Source: Paracoccus kondratievae | GTDB lineage: Bacteria; Pseudomonadota; Alphaproteobacteria; Rhodobacterales; Rhodobacteraceae | Length of the DNA stretch: 64,000 nucleotides | Direction: 5' to 3' | Assembly (NCBI RefSeq): GCF_009301415.1 | Contig: NZ_CP045073.1 | Coordinates: 186,001 to 250,000 of the forward strand | Part shown: in pieces, positions 56,301 to 64,000 of the stretch | Layout: each line of letters opens with the position of its first letter | Position numbering within the stretch: the stretch's first letter is position 1 | The notes under the pieces: model-generated | What the model saw: the letters and a program-made list of their open reading frames with translations, nothing else | Told to the model about the DNA's origin: nothing | Databases searched by the model: none | Translations under genes and position numbers: made by a program

Positions 56301-56838
56301 CGGGAACGGGCTGGCCTTCGGCGTCATGATGGCGCTGCAGCTCGACATAAAGCCGGGTCGGGAATGCGGCGGCAAGCCGCTGGGCCAACCCACGGGCCTC
56401 TGCCTCGCGCCCTTGCAGCACCAGCTGCCCCAGGGGCCCGCCCGCCCCACCGGTCAGGCAGATCAGCCCCTCGGCCCGGGTTTCCAGCTCATCAACAGTG
56501 ACATGGGGCAGCGAATTGTCGTCCCGCAGATAAAGGCAGGTCGAAAGATCCATCAGGTTCAGCCAGCCTGCCTCATTCTGCGCCAATAGCACAATCGGGC
56601 CGGTCATCTCTGCCTGCAGCGTCACCTGGCAACCGATGATCGGCTGCACGCCCGCGTCCTGCGCCTTGACCGAAAACTCCAGCGCCGCAAAAAGCGCGTT
56701 CGTATCGGTCAGCGCCACAGCAGGCATACCGTTCTGTGCCGCCAGATCGGCAAGTTTTTTGACCGGCACCGCGCCTTCCAGCAGCGAGTGTTCGGAATGC
56801 GTGCGAAGGTGAATGAATCGGGGCGAATTTTCCGGCAT
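53368..56838 (-). CDS. dnaE: DNA polymerase III alpha subunit
   Basis: Encodes 1156 residues, full length. N-terminal PHP domain (HLRTHSEHSLLEGA), then the C-family polymerase with GPGRGSGAGSLVAYAL and catalytic aspartates in PDFDIDFC (about 395-402); helix-hairpin-helix, OB fold and a C-terminal tau/beta-binding part follow (to 1156). DnaE is the main replicative polymerase. Divergent from the nucleoside ABC importer genes; about 90 bases separate their starts. Confidence 0.98.
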   Translation of the reverse strand: MPENSPRFIHLRTHSEHSLLEGAVPVKKLADLAAQNGMPAVALTDTNALFAALEFSVKAQDAGVQPIIGCQVTLQAEMTGPIVLLAQNEAGWLNLMDLSTCLYLRDDNSLPHVTVDELETRAEGLICLTGGAGGPLGQLVLQGREAEARGLAQRLAAAFPTRLYVELQRHHDAEGQPVPEEVGSEGGMVDIAYALDLPLVATNDVYFPKPDLYAAHDALICISERAYVDQTAPRRRLTPQHYFKTAAEMATLFADLPEAIDNTVEIARRCAYAVSKRKPILPKFADDEVEELRRQAWEGLRARLAVIPHSASVEEYEERLRFELGIIEQMGFPGYFLIVADFIKWAKEHGIPVGPGRGSGAGSLVAYALTITDLDPMRYSLLFERFLNPERVSMPDFDIDFCMDRREEVIQYVQEKYGRDKVGQIITFGALLSKAAVRDVGRVLQLPFGQVDRLSKMIPVEGVKPVSVTKALADEPRLREAAKEEVVNRLLDYASKIEGLLRNASTHAAGVVIGDRPLHQLVPLYRDPASDMPATQFNMKWVEQAGLVKFDFLGLKTLTVIQNAVDLINTGGRPLHVAADGRELYQPATGAENRINAIPLDDKATYDLFASARTVAVFQVESSGMMDALRRMKPTCIEDIVALVALYRPGPMENIPTYCEVKNGLRPLESIHPSIDHILAETQGIIVYQEQVMQIAQVMAGYSLGGADLLRRAMGKKIAEEMAKERPKFVEGCKAQGIDAKKAGEVFDLLEKFANYGFNKSHAAAYAVVSYQTAWLKANHPVEFMAAVMNCDIHLTDKLAVYKREADRMGIETVPPCVNRSAATFSVQDGKIVYALGALKGVGVEAMNLIVQARGDRPFADMHDFARRVDMRRVGKRPLEMLARAGAFDALDPNRARVLKSLDGLVAWSSAVQEAACSSQSSLFGGGEDLPPPRPVAASVWMPAEKLAEEHAAVGFYLSGHPLDDYLPALRRKGVQTLAEVTQAAQDGALVAQLAGTVAHRQEKKSARGTRFAFVGLSDPTGLYEITVFSDTLDAHRQHLEPGENVVLQVQVEPSGDQVKLLARSVMPLEQAVADAGANRLAVEIAGIEAVPGIAEALARIQAEVNAPPRARGPITLRLKDGADLVDIEITEDAPLTTPARQALRVIPGVLEVVEE

Positions 56839-56931
56839 GGCGCCAATCTAAGGGTGATCTGCCCAACTGTGCAATTGCCCGGCGGCGGAAAACCGCTAAT
56901 CTGGCGGAAAAGGTCAGCGAGGCGCGCGACA

Positions 56932-58446
56932 GTGACGAATGTTTTCCAAGCAGAGGGCTTGGGCAAGACCTATCCCGGCGTGCGCGCCAATGATGATGTC
57001 TCTTTCACCGTCTCGGCGGGCGAGATTCACGCCCTGCTGGGCGAGAATGGCGCTGGCAAATCAACGCTGGTCAAAATGATCTACGGGCTGGTGCGGCCAG
57101 ATGAGGGGCGGATGCTCCTGCTGGACGCACCCTATGCGCCGCATGACCCAAAGGCTGCACGTGCCGCCGGGGTTGCCATGGTGTTTCAGCATTTTTCGCT
57201 GTTCGAGGCGCTGACGGTTGCCGAGAATATCGCGCTGGGGATGGAAAACCCGCCGCCACGCGCTGAACTGTCGCGCCGGATCGCCGAGCTGTCGCAGGGT
57301 TATGGCCTGCCGCTGAATCCGGCCCGTCGCATCGCCGCCCTGTCGGCGGGCGAGCGTCAGCGGGTCGAGATCCTGCGCTGCCTTTTGCAGAACCCGCGCC
57401 TGCTGATCATGGACGAGCCGACCTCGGTCCTGACCCCGCAAGAGGCCGAGATCCTGTTTGCCACCCTGCGCCAACTGGCCGAAGCAGGCACGGCGATCCT
57501 GTATATCAGCCACAAGCTGGAAGAGATCCGCAGCCATTGCGACCGCGCCACCATTCTGCGTCAGGGCAAGGTGATGGGCACGGTTAACCCCCGCGCCCAC
57601 TCTGCCCGCGAACTGGCCGCGATGATGGTCGGTGCAGAAATGCGGGTGGTGGATAGGTCGGGCCGCAAGCCAGGTGCGCCAGTGCTTGAGGTACGCAACC
57701 TTTCCCTGCCCTCGGGTGATGGCATGGCGCTAAAGGATGTCGCCCTGACCCTGCGCAGCGGCGAAATCCTTGGCATCGGCGGCGTCGCCGGCAACGGGCA
57801 GGAAGAACTGCTCTCGGCCCTTTCGGGTGAGGCACCGACCGCGCCGGGCACCGTCACTCTTGAGGGCAAGGATCTGTCCCGGGCGGGTCCTGAACTGCGG
57901 CGGCGCGCGGGTCTTTTGGCCGTGCCCGAGGACCGTCTGGGTCATACCGCCGTACCTGAATTCAGTCTGACCGAAAACACGCTGCTGACCGGAACCTCGC
58001 GTCAGGGCCTTGCGCGCCATGGTCTGATCGACCGCAAGGCCGCGACGGATTTCGCCCGGCAGGTGATCCAAAGCTTTGACGTGCGCACCCCCGGCCCTGC
58101 CACAGCGGCAGGGGCTTTGTCCGGCGGAAATCTGCAAAAATTCGTCATCGGGCGCGAGGTGCTGGGCCACCCGCGCGTGCTGGTGGTGAACCAGCCGACA
58201 TGGGGCGTGGATGCCGGGGCCGCGGCCTCGATCCGGCAGGCTCTGCTGGATCTTGCCGCCGAAGGCGCGGGGGTGATCGTCATCAGCCAGGACCTGGATG
58301 AATTGCTGGAGCTCTCTGACCGTTTCTGCGCCCTGAATCAGGGACGGCTTTCAAACCCGCATCCGACCGACGGGCTGACGATCGACGAAATCGGGCTGAT
58401 GCTTGGCGGCGCGCACGGCATGGAGGTCGCACATGTTCAGGCTTGA
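56932..58446 (+). CDS. Nucleoside-type ABC importer, ATPase with two ABC domains
   Basis: Encodes 504 residues from a GTG at 56932 (upstream frame overlaps dnaE leader and has no similarity). Two ABC modules: Walker A GENGAGKST (about 39-47), signature LSAGERQRVEI and LLIMDEP; the second half, about 255-500, has the degenerate GVAGNGQEELLSA and LSGGNLQKFVIGRE. This is the RbsA/YufO type. Operon with two permeases and a BMP substrate protein, which sets the substrate as nucleosides or purines. Confidence 0.9.
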   Translation: MTNVFQAEGLGKTYPGVRANDDVSFTVSAGEIHALLGENGAGKSTLVKMIYGLVRPDEGRMLLLDAPYAPHDPKAARAAGVAMVFQHFSLFEALTVAENIALGMENPPPRAELSRRIAELSQGYGLPLNPARRIAALSAGERQRVEILRCLLQNPRLLIMDEPTSVLTPQEAEILFATLRQLAEAGTAILYISHKLEEIRSHCDRATILRQGKVMGTVNPRAHSARELAAMMVGAEMRVVDRSGRKPGAPVLEVRNLSLPSGDGMALKDVALTLRSGEILGIGGVAGNGQEELLSALSGEAPTAPGTVTLEGKDLSRAGPELRRRAGLLAVPEDRLGHTAVPEFSLTENTLLTGTSRQGLARHGLIDRKAATDFARQVIQSFDVRTPGPATAAGALSGGNLQKFVIGREVLGHPRVLVVNQPTWGVDAGAAASIRQALLDLAAEGAGVIVISQDLDELLELSDRFCALNQGRLSNPHPTDGLTIDEIGLMLGGAHGMEVAHVQA

Positions 58447-59503
58447 GCCCCGCGCCTCGGCCCCGCTGCTTTGGCAGGTGGTGACACCGCTTCTTGCGGT
58501 GCTGGCGACGATCATTGTCGGAGGCGCGTTGTTTGCCGCCATGGGCTTTGACCCGGTGGCCTCGATCCGCACCATCTTTTGGGACCCGCTGTTCGGCCCC
58601 GCCGCGGGCTATTCACGCCCGCAACTGCTGGTCAAGGCTGGGCCGCTGATCCTGATCGCCTCGGGTCTGGCGCTGGGGTTCCGCGCCGGGATCTGGAATA
58701 TCGGCGCCGAGGGCCAGTATATCATCGGCGCGATCAGCGGCGCGGCCGTCGCGCTGGCTGCCTATCCGCTAGAGGCCCATTGGATCTTTCCCGCCATGAT
58801 CCTCGCAGGTGCGGCGGGGGGCTGGGCCTGGGGTATGATCCCGGCCATGCTGCGCAACTGGTTCGGCGCATCAGAGATCCTCGTTTCGCTGATGCTCGTC
58901 TATGTCGCGCAGCGTATCGCGGCATGGATGGCCTTTGGCCCGATGAAAAACCCCGAAGGCTTTAACTTTCCCGGCTCGCGCAACCTTCAGCAATACGAAT
59001 CCGCCTCGAACCCAGAGCTGATCGCCAATTCCGGCCTGCACTGGGGCGGCGTAGCTGCCGTGCTGGCTCTGGCGGCGACCTGGTTCATCATGTCGCGCCA
59101 CATCCTGGGCTTTCACATCCGCACTGCTGGTGCAGCTCCGCGCGCTGCGCGCTTTGCCGGTGTCAGGCCGGAACGACTGGTGGCGCTGTGCCTTGGCGTC
59201 TCGGGCGCGCTTGCCGGGCTTGCCGGGCTGTTCGAGGTCGCAGGCCCGGGCGGACAGATCACCGAAAGCTTTGGTTCAGGCTACGGGTTCACCGCGATCA
59301 TCGTCGCCTTTCTTGGCCGGCTGCATCCCTTGGGAATCCTGTTGGCAGGGCTGTTGCTGGCCCTGACCTATATCGGCGGAGAGCTGGCGCAGATGATGCT
59401 GAACCTGCCCGCCGCCACGGTACAGGTGTTTCAGGGGATGCTGCTCTTTTTCCTGCTGGGGTTTGACATCCTGACCCGCTACCGCATCCGGAGGCGCGCA
59501 TGA
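58433..59503 (+). CDS. ABC transporter permease, first subunit
   Basis: Encodes 356 residues with about eight to nine membrane segments and the GAEGQYIIGAISG (about 97) and LVSLMLVYVAQRIA segments of the RbsC/YufP type. The start lies within the ATPase gene (overlap of 14 bases), and the stop overlaps the next gene as ATGA. Coupled expression is clear. Confidence 0.9.
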   Translation: MFRLEPRASAPLLWQVVTPLLAVLATIIVGGALFAAMGFDPVASIRTIFWDPLFGPAAGYSRPQLLVKAGPLILIASGLALGFRAGIWNIGAEGQYIIGAISGAAVALAAYPLEAHWIFPAMILAGAAGGWAWGMIPAMLRNWFGASEILVSLMLVYVAQRIAAWMAFGPMKNPEGFNFPGSRNLQQYESASNPELIANSGLHWGGVAAVLALAATWFIMSRHILGFHIRTAGAAPRAARFAGVRPERLVALCLGVSGALAGLAGLFEVAGPGGQITESFGSGYGFTAIIVAFLGRLHPLGILLAGLLLALTYIGGELAQMMLNLPAATVQVFQGMLLFFLLGFDILTRYRIRRRA

Positions 59504-60390
59504 TGATCGACCCGCTTTCCGTTTTTATCCTGCTGCTTGGCGCGGCAACCCCCATCCTTTTCGCCGCGCTTGGCGAATTGGTGGTCGAGCGTGCGGGCGT
59601 GCTGAACCTTGGCGTCGAGGGCATGATGATCACTGGCGCGTTGGCAGGCTTTGCCGCCGCCCATGCCAGCGATAGCCCGGCGCTTGGTTTTGTTGCCGCC
59701 GCCATTGCTGGCATGGCAGTCTCGATGACATTCGCGGCGCTGACACAGTTCCTGCTTTCCAATCAGGTGGCGACCGGGCTGGCGCTGACACTTTTCGGAC
59801 TGGGCCTGACAGCACTGTTCGGCAAACCCTATGAGGGCGTGAAGGCCCCGGCAATCATGCCCGGTCCCCTTGGGCTGAACTGGATGATCTGGCTTGGCAT
59901 GGCGCTGGTGCCGCTGATCTGGTGGTTTCTTACCCGAACCCGACCCGGCCTGATCCTGCGTGCGGTTGGCGAAAACCACGACGCAGCCCATGCCCTGGGC
60001 TATCCGGTGCGGCTGGTGCGCATCCTCGCCATCGGCTTTGGCGGCGCGCTTGCCGGGATGGGCGGGGCCTATATCTCGATCGCTACGGTTTTGCAGTGGA
60101 CCGAGGGCATGACCGCCGGTGCGGGCTGGATCGCGCTTGCCATCGTGGTCTTTGCGCAGTGGAACCCCTGGGGGGTGCTTGCCGGCGCATGGCTCTTTGG
60201 CGGCGTGACGGTGCTGCAACTGCGCCTGCAGGCGGCGGGTGTCGCGGTGCCGGTGCAACTGCTGTCGATGGCGCCTTATCTCGCCACGATCATCGTGCTG
60301 GTGCTGATCTCGGCCCGGCAGAAGTTCGGCCGCTCGGGCGCGGGGGCTGCCCCCGCAAGCCTGGGCCGGCCCTTCTACGCCCTGAAATAA
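59500..60390 (+). CDS. ABC transporter permease, second subunit
   Basis: Encodes 296 residues with membrane segments and VLNLGVEGMMITGAL (about 31-45), YufQ-like. Overlaps the previous permease by four bases and lies 24 bases before the binding protein gene. Together the two permeases form the heteromeric pore of the importer. Confidence 0.9.
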   Translation: MMIDPLSVFILLLGAATPILFAALGELVVERAGVLNLGVEGMMITGALAGFAAAHASDSPALGFVAAAIAGMAVSMTFAALTQFLLSNQVATGLALTLFGLGLTALFGKPYEGVKAPAIMPGPLGLNWMIWLGMALVPLIWWFLTRTRPGLILRAVGENHDAAHALGYPVRLVRILAIGFGGALAGMGGAYISIATVLQWTEGMTAGAGWIALAIVVFAQWNPWGVLAGAWLFGGVTVLQLRLQAAGVAVPVQLLSMAPYLATIIVLVLISARQKFGRSGAGAAPASLGRPFYALK

Positions 60391-60414
60391 AGACCAACCC
60401 GCAAGGAGCATGAC

Positions 60415-61491
60415 ATGAAACGCAGAACCCTTCTTGGCAGCGCCGCGGCGCTGATGGCCAGTTCGGCCCTGCCCGCCTTCGCGCAGGAGGAAAAGCTGAA
60501 GGTAGGCTTCATCTATGTCGGCCCGGTGGGCGACGGGGGCTGGACCTATCAGCACGATCTGGCCCGGCAGGCGATCGAAAAGGAATATGGCGACCGGATC
60601 GAGACCACCTACATCGAATCGGTGCCCGAAGGGGCAGATGCCGAACGCGCCCTGACCCAGCTTGCGCTGGCCGGCAACAAGCTGATCTTTGCCACCAGCT
60701 TTGGCTTTATGGACGCGGTGATCAACGTCGCCAAGAAATTCCCGGACGTGAAGTTCGAGCACGCCACCGGCTACAAGCGTGCCGAGAACGTGGCCACCTA
60801 TGACGCCCGCTTCTACGAAGGGCGTGCGGTACTTGGCACCATTGCCGGGCGCATGACCAAGTCGAACAAGATCGGCTATATCGGCTCTTTCCCGATCCCC
60901 GAGGTCATTCAGGGCATCAACTCGGCCTATATCCACGCCAAGAAGGTCAACCCCGATGTCGAGATGAAGGTGGTCTGGGCCTACACTTGGTTCGACCCCG
61001 CGAAAGAGGCCGACGCAGCCGCAGCCCTGATTGCCGAGGGCGTGGACGTCTTTATGCAGCACACCGATTCGACTGCGCCGCTTGCCAAGGCGCAAGAGGC
61101 GGGAGCATTCGGATTTGGTCAGGCGTCGGACATGACGAATTTCGCGCCCAAGCCTCGCGTCGCCTCGATCATCGACAACTGGTCGCCCTATTACATCAAG
61201 CGCGTCGGAGAGGCTTTGGACGGGACCTGGAAATCGCACGGCGTCTGGCTGGGCATCGGTGATGGCGAAGTGGTGATCGGCGACATTACCGAAGCGGTCC
61301 CGCCCGAGGTGAAGGAAGAGGCGCTGGCCCTGCGCGACAAGATCGCCTCAGGCGAGTACCACCCCTTCACCGGCCCGCTGAACAAGCAGGATGGCTCTGC
61401 TTGGTTGGCCGAAGGTCAGACCGCAAGTGATGAAGAACTGGCAAGCCTCAATTTCTACGTCGAGGGCATCACCGCCCCGATGCCCAAGTAA
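60415..61491 (+). CDS. BMP-family nucleoside-binding protein
   Basis: Encodes 358 residues. A signal peptide with paired arginines (MKRRTLLG...ALPAFAQ) ends near residue 23; the mature protein has the BMP fold with KVGFIYVGPVGDGGWTYQHD at its start and a periplasmic two-lobe layout. BMP proteins (PnrA, MedE) bind purine nucleosides. Last gene of the importer operon, followed by a terminator. Tat or Sec export cannot be decided. Confidence 0.92.
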   Translation: MKRRTLLGSAAALMASSALPAFAQEEKLKVGFIYVGPVGDGGWTYQHDLARQAIEKEYGDRIETTYIESVPEGADAERALTQLALAGNKLIFATSFGFMDAVINVAKKFPDVKFEHATGYKRAENVATYDARFYEGRAVLGTIAGRMTKSNKIGYIGSFPIPEVIQGINSAYIHAKKVNPDVEMKVVWAYTWFDPAKEADAAAALIAEGVDVFMQHTDSTAPLAKAQEAGAFGFGQASDMTNFAPKPRVASIIDNWSPYYIKRVGEALDGTWKSHGVWLGIGDGEVVIGDITEAVPPEVKEEALALRDKIASGEYHPFTGPLNKQDGSAWLAEGQTASDEELASLNFYVEGITAPMPK

Positions 61492-61502
61492 GGACAGAAG
61501 CC

Positions 61503-61532
61503 AAGGGCCGGATCAAAGCCCCGGCCCTTTTT
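61503..61532 (+). terminator. Terminator of the nucleoside importer operon
   Basis: AAGGGCCGG, 9-base loop, CCGGCCCTT and a T-tract, 11 bases after the stop codon. Confidence 0.9.
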
Positions 61533-61576
61533 CTTTGACGGCACCCAAAGGCCGCACAGCCTTCTGCCCGGATATG

Positions 61577-61613
61577 AAAAGGGCGGCGCTTCCGTACTGG
61601 AAGCACCGCCCCG
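61577..61613 (-). terminator. Terminator after acpP
   Basis: GGGCGGCGCTTCC, loop GTACT, GGAAGCACCGCCC with one mismatch; the minus-strand transcript then ends in CTTTTC. Lies 20 bases after the acpP stop codon. Confidence 0.85.
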
Positions 61614-61632
61614 AAAATCTCTCAAGGCTGGA

Positions 61633-61866
61633 TCAGACCGCGCCCTGGATGAACTTCACCGCGTCGCCAAAGGTCTGGATGGTTTCGGCGGCATCATCCG
61701 GGATCTCGATCCCGAACTCTTCTTCGAACGCCATGACCAGTTCGACGGTATCCAGCGAATCGGCGCCGAGATCGTCGATGAACGAGGCGGTTTCCGTCAC
61801 CTTGTCCTCATCGACACCCAGGTGCTCGACGACAATTTTCTTCACGCGATCAGCGATATCGCTCAT
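61633..61866 (-). CDS. acpP: Acyl carrier protein
   Basis: Encodes 77 residues. [22 protein letters not shown] carries Ser37, the 4'-phosphopantetheine attachment site. Acidic and of standard length. Start at 61866. Downstream gene of the fabD-fabG-acpP segment, with separate 137-base spacing from fabG. Confidence 0.98.
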   Translation of the reverse strand: MSDIADRVKKIVVEHLGVDEDKVTETASFIDDLGADSLDTVELVMAFEEEFGIEIPDDAAETIQTFGDAVKFIQGAV

Positions 61867-62002
61867 ATCTCTTCCTCGTTTTCGCGGGCAGTCCGCCCAG
61901 ATGTTCCAGCGATTGCCGGTCATAGCCCAGGGCGGTTCCCCTGCAGGCTTGCTTGCGGGATATAGCACGCGAACGTGATCTTGCAACCCGCATAAACCAC
62001 CT

Positions 62003-62740
62003 TCAGATCATCGCCATGCCGCCGTTGACATGCAGCGTGGCGCCCGTGACATAGCCTGCCCCGGGGCTGGCCAGATATAGCACAGCGGCGGCGATTTCCT
62101 GGGCAGAGCCCATGCGACCGGCAGGAATCTGCCCAAGGATCCGGCCCTTTTGCTCATCGTTCAGCTTGTCGGTCATCGCGGTCTCGATAAAGCCCGGCGC
62201 AACACAGTTCACCGTGATCCCGCGCGAGGCGACTTCATAGGCAAGGCTCTTTGACATGCCGACAAGCCCCGCCTTGGCAGCAGCGTAATTGCCCTGCCCG
62301 GGATTACCAGTACTCCCCACGACCGAGCCGATACTCACGATCCGGCCCCAGCGCGCCTTCATCATGCCGCGCAGCACAGCCCGGCAGAGCCGGAAACTCG
62401 ACGTCAGATTGACCTCAAGCACCTGCGCCCATTCCTCGTCGGACATGCGCATGAAAAGGTTGTCGCGGGTGATGCCGGCATTGTTGACCAGAATATCGAC
62501 CGATCCCATGGCCTCGGCTGCCGCCCTGGGCAGGGCCTCAACCGCGGCAGCGTCAGCAAGGTTGGCGGTGACGACATGTGTCCGCTCACCCAGCTTTTCA
62601 GCCAGCTCCCGCAACGGCGCCTCGCGGGTGCCCGACAGCGCCACCGTCGCCCCGGCAGCATGCAGCGCCTCGGCAACAGCACTGCCAATTCCGCCCGACG
62701 CGCCGGTCACAAGGGCGTTCTTGCCCGTCAGATCAAACAT
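62003..62740 (-). CDS. fabG: 3-oxoacyl-ACP reductase
   Basis: Encodes 245 residues. NADPH loop TGASGGIG (12-19), NNAG (86-89), catalytic Ser139, Tyr152 and Lys156 (YAAAK), and the C-terminal [14 protein letters not shown]. Start at 62740, after a GAAGAGG site in the end of intergenic repeat B. Second reductive step of fatty acid elongation. Confidence 0.97.
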   Translation of the reverse strand: MFDLTGKNALVTGASGGIGSAVAEALHAAGATVALSGTREAPLRELAEKLGERTHVVTANLADAAAVEALPRAAAEAMGSVDILVNNAGITRDNLFMRMSDEEWAQVLEVNLTSSFRLCRAVLRGMMKARWGRIVSIGSVVGSTGNPGQGNYAAAKAGLVGMSKSLAYEVASRGITVNCVAPGFIETAMTDKLNDEQKGRILGQIPAGRMGSAQEIAAAVLYLASPGAGYVTGATLHVNGGMAMI

Positions 62741-62744
62741 CCCA

Positions 62745-62834
62745 AAGCCTCTTCTTCCGTGTTCAAATATCCCGGGGGAACGCCTGACCGGCCCCATCAA
62801 GGGGCCGGTCAGGCGGGGGGCAGAGCCCCCGCTC
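62745..62834 (-). repeat. Hairpin-bearing intergenic repeat, copy B
   Basis: On the minus strand, following the fabD stop: GGGGGCTCTGCCCCCC, a perfect 15-bp hairpin (CGCCTGACCGGCCCC, loop of 5, complement), TTCCCCCGGGATATTTG, ACACGGAAGAA. It is the counterpart of 16696-16776. The last part supplies the fabG ribosome-binding region, so the repeat is part of the fabD-fabG junction. Confidence 0.75.
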
Positions 62835-63761
62835 TTATTCCTTCAGCGCAGCGATATCCGCAGGCGTCCCGACATTGCGGGTCACCGCTTCCTTCGAGAT
62901 ACGCTTGATCATCCCAGACAGCGCCTTACCAGCGCCAATCTCCCAAAACTCGGTCACACCAGCCCCGGCAAGGAATTCAATCGACTCACGCCAGCGCACC
63001 GCGCCGGTCACCTGCTCGACCAGCAGTCGCCGGATCGCGCCCGGCTCGGTCACCGGCTCGGCACGGACATTGGCGACCAGGGGCACAGCCGGGGCGGCAA
63101 TCTCGACCGCCGCCAACGCCTCGGCCATCGCCGCCGCAGCCGGCTGCATCAAGGCCGAGTGGAAAGGCGCAGAAACAGGCAGCATCAGCGCGCGCTTGGC
63201 ACCCCGCTCTTTCGCCAAGGCCGCCGCACGCTCGACCGCCTCTTTATGGCCCGAGATCACCACCTGCGCGGGATCATTATCATTGGCCGCCTGACAAACC
63301 TCGCCCTCGGCCGCGTCGCGCGCGATCTGGTCCACAGCGGCAAAATCAAGCCCAAGGATCGCTGCCATTGCGCCTTGACCGACCGGCACGGCCTCTTGCA
63401 TCGCCTGACCACGCAGGCGCAACAGACGCGCCGTATCGGCAAGGCTCAGCGCGCCTGCCGCGCACAGCGCCGAATATTCGCCCAAGGAATGTCCTGCGAC
63501 GAAATCCGCGTCCGAAATGCCAAAGCCCTCGGCCTCAAGCGCGCGAAAGGCCGCGATCGAGGTTGCCATCAACGCCGGCTGGGCGTTCCGCGTCAGGGTC
63601 AGCGTCTCGATATCGCCATTCCAGATCAGGTCCGAGAGGCTTTCGCCCAATGCCTCATCCACCTCGGCAAAGACCTCGCTCGCTGCCGGATAGGCCTCGG
63701 CCAGTTCGCGCCCCATGCCAATGACCTGTGCACCCTGCCCCGGAAATACGAATGCCCGCAT
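62835..63761 (-). CDS. fabD: Malonyl-CoA:ACP transacylase
   Basis: Encodes 308 residues. FPGQGAQ (6-12), active-site Ser92 in GHSLGEYSA, and the second catalytic histidine in SAPFHSALM near residue 200. Loads malonyl groups onto ACP. First gene of the fab group here; repeat B lies between it and fabG. The sensor kinase gene downstream of its promoter is on the same strand. Confidence 0.97.
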   Translation of the reverse strand: MRAFVFPGQGAQVIGMGRELAEAYPAASEVFAEVDEALGESLSDLIWNGDIETLTLTRNAQPALMATSIAAFRALEAEGFGISDADFVAGHSLGEYSALCAAGALSLADTARLLRLRGQAMQEAVPVGQGAMAAILGLDFAAVDQIARDAAEGEVCQAANDNDPAQVVISGHKEAVERAAALAKERGAKRALMLPVSAPFHSALMQPAAAAMAEALAAVEIAAPAVPLVANVRAEPVTEPGAIRRLLVEQVTGAVRWRESIEFLAGAGVTEFWEIGAGKALSGMIKRISKEAVTRNVGTPADIAALKE

Positions 63762-63833
63762 TGCGGTTTTCCTTCTGTCTTATGTCTTTCCAACAGCCTT
63801 AACTTGCGCGGGGTTGCCTCGCAACTGCGCCGC

Positions 63834-64000
63834 TTAGCGCGGAATCACAATCTCGGCTCGCAGGCCGCCCAGCCGCTCGCCCTGCCCCAACCGCAACTGC
63901 CCGCCATGGGCTCGGGCAATATCGGCGGCTATCGACAGACCCAACCCTACGCCCTGACCACGATTCTGGTTGCGGGCTGGGTCAAGGCGCGTAAAGGGGC
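63834..64000 (-). CDS. Sensor histidine kinase, C-terminal part (5' end outside window)
   Basis: Only the last 54 codons are in the window; the stop is at 63834-63836. The sequence PFTRLDPARNQNRGQGVGLGLSIAADIARAHGG is the F and G boxes of the HATPase domain (shown in part; motif order is PFTRLD, then GVGLGLSI). The form resembles EnvZ-type kinases. Partner regulator not visible. Confidence 0.85.
   Translation of the reverse strand, partial: PFTRLDPARNQNRGQGVGLGLSIAADIARAHGGQLRLGQGERLGGLRAEIVIPR

Noticed and set aside
59479..61239. 586-residue minus-strand frame opposite permease and BMP genes
   Set aside because: Spans two genes and their gap without family similarity.

Overview
The window is chromosomal DNA from a high-GC alphaproteobacterium of the Rhodobacterales, most like Paracoccus. 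The grounds are gene content and order: cmk, rpsA, ihfB, a lapA-like gene, trpF and trpB in a row; rpsB-tsf; a DUF2312/GapR gene; the acpP-fabG-fabD set; and alphaproteobacterial forms of hemF, sufT and the AsnC/Lrp regulators. The species call is inference; no rRNA gene is present.

Layout. 1-1.7 kb: end of a DNA methyltransferase with a nuclease-like tail and two small coupled unknown genes. 1.9-12.3 kb: phosphate permease, a WYL regulator with a divergent partner, an SDR/LysR divergent pair, a decayed branched-chain-type ABC transporter, an SfnB-like flavoprotein, DUF5329, DoxX and an AT-richer hexapeptide acyltransferase. 12.8-16.7 kb: purine/ureide catabolism (purine permease, fused allantoinase/OHCU decarboxylase, ureidoglycine aminohydrolase). 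16.8-25 kb: alkB, a DsbA-like protein and the conserved cmk-rpsA-ihfB-lapA-trpF-(GNAT)-trpB block. 25-30.6 kb: an accessory segment ending at tRNA-Thr, with a frameshifted histidine-rich secreted protein, a broken IS66 element, AT-rich relics and an integrase scrap. 31-40 kb: rpsB-tsf, a LuxR-type regulator, an unknown gene, gapR, dtd, a DEAD-box helicase, tdk, a cytochrome b561-YceI fusion and ndk. 40-53 kb: ABC-F protein, MipA-like porin, sufT, acetyltransferase, hemF, an SDR without its catalytic lysine, an RsmC-like methyltransferase, clpS, a SPOR-tailed D,D-carboxypeptidase, paired Lrp regulators divergent from ilvC, and an unknown alpha/beta hydrolase. 53-64 kb: dnaE, a complete BMP-type nucleoside ABC importer, acpP-fabG-fabD and the end of a histidine kinase.

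How the parts work together. The ureide genes convert allantoin to ureidoglycolate beside a purine permease. The BMP cluster is a whole importer in one operon (ATPase, two permeases, binding protein) with overlapping cistrons. acpP, fabG and fabD supply core fatty-acid synthesis. Most other genes are housekeeping.

The less ordinary signals are: a 17-bp palindrome shared by two nearby divergent promoters; a duplicated ribosome-binding site and start region in the purine permease; a hairpin-bearing intergenic repeat present twice behind unrelated genes; a pair of 22-bp repeats present at both 1.1 and 30.4 kb; poly-C tracts in a frameshifted secreted protein; and the tRNA-Thr-linked accessory segment. 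I did not find a convincing new multi-gene system. The methyltransferase-nuclease end at the left edge is the most likely fragment of one.
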